A DNA stretch of 64,000 nt, from positions 1-64,000 of the forward strand of contig CAZUBF010000001.1 in NCBI GenBank assembly GCA_964618555.1. Reading direction: 5' to 3'. This document shows, in pieces, positions 59,919 to 64,000 of this stretch (positions are counted from its first letter, which is position 1; each line of letters starts with the position of its first letter). The notes beneath the pieces are model-generated. The model searched no databases, had not been told where the DNA came from, and saw only the letters and a program-made list of their open reading frames with translations. The DNA is from Calidifontimicrobium sp964618555 (GTDB lineage: Bacteria > Pseudomonadota > Gammaproteobacteria > Burkholderiales > Burkholderiaceae_C). A program made the translations under genes and the position numbers.

Positions 59919-61838
59919 ATGGCAGGCATGGCTGGGCTGGTTGGGGCGACCGAGGGCGATCGCTCCGCGCTCGTCGGCGCCATGGCGCAGGCGATGGTCT
60001 ACCGGCCGGGCGCGGCCGTGGAGACCTGGACCGACGCGCACGCCGCACTGTGCCGCGTGCGCAGCGGCCACGACAACCCCGCACCGCAGCCGGTGGCCAG
60101 TGCCGACGGCACGCGCCGACTGGTGTTGTTCGGCGAGTGCTTCGGCTACGAGGCGCACCATGCCGAGCTGGCGTCGCAGGGGGCGCGCTTCGAGCGCGGC
60201 GACGACGACGCCGAGTACTGCCTGCACGTGCTCGCGCACAGCGGCGACGCCGCGCTGGCGAGCCTGAGCGGCTCCTTCGCCCTGGCGCACTACGACGGCC
60301 GCAGCCGTGAACTGACGCTGGTGAACGACCGCCTGGGCACGCGGCCGGTCTTCTTCGCCAGCACGCCGCAGGGCGGGCTGGCGTTCGCGACCCAGATGTC
60401 GGCGCTGCTGCGGGTGCCGGGGGTCTCGCACGGGCTCGACCCCAGCGCCGCGGTCGAGTTCGTCGCGTTGCAGCGCGTGCTGGGGCGCAAGACCTACCAC
60501 CGGGGCATCGAGGTGCTGCCGCCGGCGTCGGTGCTGCGCTGGCGCGACGGGCGGCTGACGGTCACGCCGTACTGGGAGCTGCGGTACGCGCCGCGACCGG
60601 GCACCGTCGACGAGTACGCCGAGGAACTGGCGGCGGTGCTGCGGCGCTCGGTGGCGCAGATCGGCCGCCGCGGCGCGCGCGTGGCCATGCTGCTCAGCGG
60701 CGGGCTGGACGCGCGCATGGTGGTGGCCGCCTCGGGCCCCGGGCTGGAGTGCATCAGCTTCGGCGACTACATGAACCCCGAGGTGGAGACCGCCGCCAAG
60801 GTAGCACGCGCGCGCGGCTTCGGGTTCCGCTTCCTGCAGCGCGGCGCCGACCACTACCCGCGCCTGCTCGACCGCGCCGTGGACATCGGCCACGGCATGC
60901 ACCCGTTCAACCACGCGCATGGCATCGGCTTCGTGGAGCAGCTGGCCGAGCAGTTCGACGTCGTCACGCACGGCTACGTGCCCGAGCTGATGTTCCGCGG
61001 CAGCAGCCTGCCGAAGGTGGAGCGTCGCCGCGCCGGCGTGGTGGTGGGCGAAGAGCTGGACCGCTCGCTGAACGCCAGCAACCTGCAGCAGCGCGTCTTC
61101 CAGCGCGGCTACTCGCTGCTCAAGCTCGGCGTCGAGCGCCTGCTGCAGCCGCAGGCCGCGTCGCTGCTGCAGCAGACGCTGCGCCACGACGCGCGCGAGA
61201 TGGCCGAGGCCGCCGCGCGCGCCTCCGGCGACGTGTTCGACCACTTCCTGTGGCCCGACGTCTACTACCACGGGCGCTACCCGTCGATGCTGTTCGAGCA
61301 CTCGCTGCGCATGTTCATGACCGAGCGCAGCCTGGTGTTCCAGAACGAGGTGATTGACCTGCACCTGCGCATGCCGCTGGAGGTGCGCTGCGACGACACG
61401 GTCTGGATGAAGGCCGTGGCGCGGCTGGACAAGCGCGTGGCGGCGGTGGCCAACGCCAACACCGGCCACTCGCCCTTCATGCCGACGGCGCTGGCCGCGG
61501 GGCTGGACGCCGCGGGCGAACTGGCGCAGCGCCTGCCGGGGATGTGGCGGCTGGCGCAGCGTGGCGCAGGGGGCGAGCCGCCGCCGGGGGCTTCGCCGAT
61601 CTCGTGGCCGCGTTTCGACTGGCTGGTGCGCAACAACGCCGAGCTGCGGCACCGCGTCGTCGAGACCCTGGCCGACCCGATGGCGCTGCCGCCGGACCTG
61701 TTCGACCTGCGCCAGGTCGACGCCCTGCTGCAGGAGCACCTGGCCAACCGCGGCCAGCACCGCCTGCAGCTGTTCGTGCTGCTGACCTTCGGCCTGTGGC
61801 ACCGCCGCCATCTCGCGGGCGGCGCGGCGACGGCATGA
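59919..61838 (+). CDS. Asparagine synthase-like protein lacking Cys2 (second paralogue)
   Basis: A 639-residue protein. MAGMAGLVG aligns the second Met-Ala-Gly with the Met-Cys-Gly of class II amidotransferases, so Ala replaces the nucleophile; if translation begins at the ATG at 59928 the match is exact. FGECFGYEAHHAEL, LNDRLGTRP-like VNDRLGTRPVFF and the P-loop LLSGGLDARM are present. Glutaminase activity should be absent; ammonia, amine or amide ligation remains possible. It forms an apparent operon with the next two genes (ATGA overlap). Not closely similar to the paralogue at 50802. Confidence 0.85.
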   Translation: MAGMAGLVGATEGDRSALVGAMAQAMVYRPGAAVETWTDAHAALCRVRSGHDNPAPQPVASADGTRRLVLFGECFGYEAHHAELASQGARFERGDDDAEYCLHVLAHSGDAALASLSGSFALAHYDGRSRELTLVNDRLGTRPVFFASTPQGGLAFATQMSALLRVPGVSHGLDPSAAVEFVALQRVLGRKTYHRGIEVLPPASVLRWRDGRLTVTPYWELRYAPRPGTVDEYAEELAAVLRRSVAQIGRRGARVAMLLSGGLDARMVVAASGPGLECISFGDYMNPEVETAAKVARARGFGFRFLQRGADHYPRLLDRAVDIGHGMHPFNHAHGIGFVEQLAEQFDVVTHGYVPELMFRGSSLPKVERRRAGVVVGEELDRSLNASNLQQRVFQRGYSLLKLGVERLLQPQAASLLQQTLRHDAREMAEAAARASGDVFDHFLWPDVYYHGRYPSMLFEHSLRMFMTERSLVFQNEVIDLHLRMPLEVRCDDTVWMKAVARLDKRVAAVANANTGHSPFMPTALAAGLDAAGELAQRLPGMWRLAQRGAGGEPPPGASPISWPRFDWLVRNNAELRHRVVETLADPMALPPDLFDLRQVDALLQEHLANRGQHRLQLFVLLTFGLWHRRHLAGGAATA

Positions 61839-63886
61839 GGGCCGACGACCTGCCACTGGCCGCGGCGCCGCTGGCGCTGCGCGACCTGTTCGACGCACAG
61901 CGCTGGGCGCGCAGCGAGCCGGTGGTGACCACCGGTGTGGGCGCACGGGTGCGTCGCACGTCGGGCGACGGCGGCGTCGTCGTGCTGCACGACAGTTTCC
62001 CGGACCTGCCGGGGGTCGACTGCGTCTTCGTGCGCCTCGCCACCGGCGCGGCGCCGCAGCTGCGCTTCGTCGCGCAGGGCGCGTATCGCATCGTCTCCTG
62101 TGCCGCGGGCGGCTGGTGGCTGGAGGCGCTGGACGCCGCAGGCGACTCGTACTGGGTGCCCGCATTGCCGATGCTGCGCAGCTTCGACGGTCACGACCGC
62201 ATCCTCGTCGAGCAGGACGCCGCGGTGCAGGCCTTCGGCGCCACCGATGGCGGCGTCGAGGTGGCGTTCGAGGCGCCTGCCGGCTTAGACCTGACCTGGG
62301 CGGTGTGGCGCGTCGCCCCGCAGGCCCGTTCCATCGCCGCCGAGCTGCAGACGCTGCTGAACCTCGAGCGCACGCGCACCTACCTGTGGAACTCGCAAGC
62401 GACGATCGGCCTGCCGGCCGAGCTGTACGTGCACCTGGTCGACGGTCGCGTCTACCAGAACGCGTGGGCCTGGCCGCGCAAGTGGAAGTTCTGCTGCGAC
62501 CTCGACGCCTACGAGATCTTCCTGCGCTTCGCCGGGCTCGAGCGGGCCACCGGCAAGCGGCTGTACCGGCTGCTGCGGCTGCAGCTGCTGCTGTCGACGC
62601 TGGCGCGCCAGGCGGCCGACGGCGGCTGGACCCACGGCGAGTGGACCGACGGCAACGAGTGCCACGTGCGCTTCATGGCCGGCGCGCTGCTGCTGCTGGA
62701 GAACGCGCTCGACGAGTGGCCCGACGACGCGGTGCGCGCCGCGCTGGCGCGCGGGGTCGACTTCGTCGCCAGGCGCGCCGACCGCACCGACCTCGGCTTG
62801 TGGTTCCTGCACGACTCGGTGGAGGAGAGCGCCGAGGCGATGGACGAGATGCACCGCCAGACCGGCGCGATCGTCAGGCACTTCGGCGCCTGGACGCCGA
62901 GCCGCTTCCTGGGCAAGTCGGTCACCAACAAGATGATCCTCAATACGCACGTCGACGCCCTGGTGGTGCTGCAGCGACATCGGCAGATCACCGGCGACGC
63001 ACGCCACGCCGAGGCCATCGCCTCCGCGCTGGCGGCCACGCGCGCACTGCTGGCGTTGCGCCCCGTGCCATGGCTGTACGCGCTGGTCGGTGGGGCGCTG
63101 CGGCTGACCATGCTGCCGGCCGACGACGCCGCACGGCTGCCGCTGCCGGCGCGCGTGGTGAAGCGGCTGGCCAACCGCCACCTGCTGAACAACCTGTGGC
63201 GCATCAAGCACCGCTGGCCGCGCATCGTGATGCCCGGCGGCTTCATCGACCGCCACCTGGGGCCGCTGCAGTTCAGCCCCAAGTACCACCCGATCAACGT
63301 GATGGACCTGGTGCGGCTGTGGCGCTGCTTCCCCGACGAACCGCTGGGGCCGGTGATCGACGACGCGGTGCGCTTCGTGATGGAGCGCGACCGCGCCACG
63401 CTGCGCTGGTGGACCGAATCGCGCCCGCGGCGCTTCGCGATCGGCGCCTTCGGCGAGGCGCTGGTGCAGCTGTGCGCGCTGCGCCCCGACGCCGGGCACC
63501 ACCGCCACCTGGCGCAGGTGCTGCTGCTGGACGCCGACCTGCAGCTGGGTCTGCCGCCGTCGCTGCACGGCGCCAACGCCGAGATCGTTCCCGTCGCGCG
63601 TCAGCTGCCTTGCCCCAGTGCCGTCCACCCGCGGTTGATCGTGGGCAACCTGGGCACGCGCGAGCGCCCCGCGCTGCTGGTGGTCAACCCCACCAGGGAC
63701 GCGCTGCCCCTGCATTGGGAGACCCCGCCGCCGGCCGGCCTGGCGTGGACGGCCACCGACGCCAAGGGCGCGGCAAACCCGTCGGATGGCACGAAAGTGC
63801 CCGCGCGCGGCCACCTGTGGGGGCTGGCGCGGCCCCATGATGCTGGCCACGCCGAAGACACCCTGGCACGAGAGCCCGAAGCATGA
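61835..63886 (+). CDS. Large protein with toroid-like helical domain, unknown function
   Basis: A 683-residue protein I do not recognise. The N-terminal 190 residues are beta-rich (HDSFPDLPGVDCVFVRLATG), the middle is helical with paired aromatic/acidic repeats that suggest an alpha/alpha toroid (QNAWAWPRKWKFCCDLDAYEIFLRFAG, GGWTHGEWTDGNECHVRFMAGALLLLEN, NKMILNTHVDALVVLQRH), and the C-terminal 120 residues are again beta-like. This layout recalls heparinase or glucuronyl C5-epimerase-like glycan enzymes, but no catalytic signature can be named. No signal peptide. It overlaps its neighbours by four bases on each side. Confidence 0.7.
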   Translation: MRADDLPLAAAPLALRDLFDAQRWARSEPVVTTGVGARVRRTSGDGGVVVLHDSFPDLPGVDCVFVRLATGAAPQLRFVAQGAYRIVSCAAGGWWLEALDAAGDSYWVPALPMLRSFDGHDRILVEQDAAVQAFGATDGGVEVAFEAPAGLDLTWAVWRVAPQARSIAAELQTLLNLERTRTYLWNSQATIGLPAELYVHLVDGRVYQNAWAWPRKWKFCCDLDAYEIFLRFAGLERATGKRLYRLLRLQLLLSTLARQAADGGWTHGEWTDGNECHVRFMAGALLLLENALDEWPDDAVRAALARGVDFVARRADRTDLGLWFLHDSVEESAEAMDEMHRQTGAIVRHFGAWTPSRFLGKSVTNKMILNTHVDALVVLQRHRQITGDARHAEAIASALAATRALLALRPVPWLYALVGGALRLTMLPADDAARLPLPARVVKRLANRHLLNNLWRIKHRWPRIVMPGGFIDRHLGPLQFSPKYHPINVMDLVRLWRCFPDEPLGPVIDDAVRFVMERDRATLRWWTESRPRRFAIGAFGEALVQLCALRPDAGHHRHLAQVLLLDADLQLGLPPSLHGANAEIVPVARQLPCPSAVHPRLIVGNLGTRERPALLVVNPTRDALPLHWETPPPAGLAWTATDAKGAANPSDGTKVPARGHLWGLARPHDAGHAEDTLAREPEA

Positions 63887-64000
63887 TCATCTCGCACACC
63901 CACAAGTACCTGTTCCTGAAGTCGGTGAAGACCGCCGGCACCAGCATCGAGGCGGCGCTGTCGCAGTCGTGCGCCGGCGACGACGTGGTGACCCCGCTGG
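63883..64000 (+). CDS. Sulfotransferase-like protein (N-terminal part, continues past window)
   Basis: The 39 visible residues start MIISHTHKYLFLKSVKTAGTS, where K-T-A-G-T-S after a hydrophobic strand is the 5'-phosphosulfate-binding loop of PAPS-dependent sulfotransferases. It overlaps the previous stop by four bases. It probably sulfates a carbohydrate, given the locus. The rest lies outside the window. Confidence 0.75.
   Translation, partial: MIISHTHKYLFLKSVKTAGTSIEAALSQSCAGDDVVTPL

Noticed and set aside
1..64000. tRNA, rRNA, CRISPR arrays, insertion sequences, integrase or phage genes
   Set aside because: I looked for T-loop motifs, regularly spaced repeats, transposase motifs and terminal inverted repeats and found none that I can support.

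Overview
The window is GC-rich, tightly packed DNA with many GTG starts and 4-base ATGA or GTGA gene overlaps. Gene content (tolQ-ybgC, an exosortase A / PEP-CTERM exopolysaccharide locus, an N-acyl amino acid synthase of the FeeM type) points to a betaproteobacterium of the order Burkholderiales, near the Rubrivivax / Leptothrix / Methylibium group. This placement is inferred from gene content and style; no rRNA or other marker gene is present.

Left end (1-4042, minus strand): a tightly overlapping run of a Tat-signal protein, a PqqD-like protein, an HprK-related kinase and a nucleotidyltransferase (the HPr-rel-A set), which continues by 4-base overlaps into ybgC and tolQ. Then come a UDP-glucuronate-4-epimerase-like gene (4545-5552) and a secreted trypsin-like protease (5575-6363).

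Lipid and regulation block (6867-16088): a FeeM-like N-acyl amino acid synthase faces a three-gene minus-strand operon of a LolA-like protein, an outer-membrane barrel and an RND permease carrying a C-terminal [2Fe-2S] ferredoxin domain. A PEP-CTERM protein gene (12959-13876) has a near-consensus sigma-54 promoter, a candidate pair of upstream activator repeats and a clear rho-independent terminator. A nitroreductase-like gene and a ThiF/E1-like gene diverge from one short spacer.

Exosortase A core (16380-40530, plus strand): polysaccharide export lipoprotein, chain-length protein, tyrosine kinase with a Gly-Tyr repeat tail, outer-membrane protein, ATPase, wecB, polysaccharide deacetylase, FemAB-like protein, glycosyltransferase, xrtA (fused to an EpsI domain), tviB, an MBOAT/SGNH O-acylation pair, a second glycosyltransferase, amidotransferase, two more glycosyltransferases and an O-ligase. 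Two minus-strand toxin-antitoxin modules (vapBC and yefM-yoeB), each with a visible palindromic operator, flank the amidotransferase gene.

Right part (40601-64000): accessory glycan genes. These are a CapK-like adenylate-forming enzyme, a toroid-like protein, a formyltransferase, a NodB-like protein, a double glycosyltransferase, and a full GDP-D-glycero-D-manno-heptose set (hddA, gmhA, hddC, gmhB). After them come two asparagine-synthetase-like proteins that both lack the Cys2 nucleophile, a type I secretion ABC/HlyD pair, a flippase, a CRTAC1-like FG-GAP protein, a large unrecognised protein and the start of a sulfotransferase. Together the genes describe synthesis, polymerisation, modification (O-acyl, amide, possibly formyl and sulfate) and export of an acidic heteropolysaccharide, coupled to sorting of PEP-CTERM proteins. 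Not seen in the window: the initiating sugar transferase, the PrsK/PrsR two-component pair, the PEP-CTERM TPR lipoprotein, any TolC, tRNA, rRNA, CRISPR array or insertion sequence.
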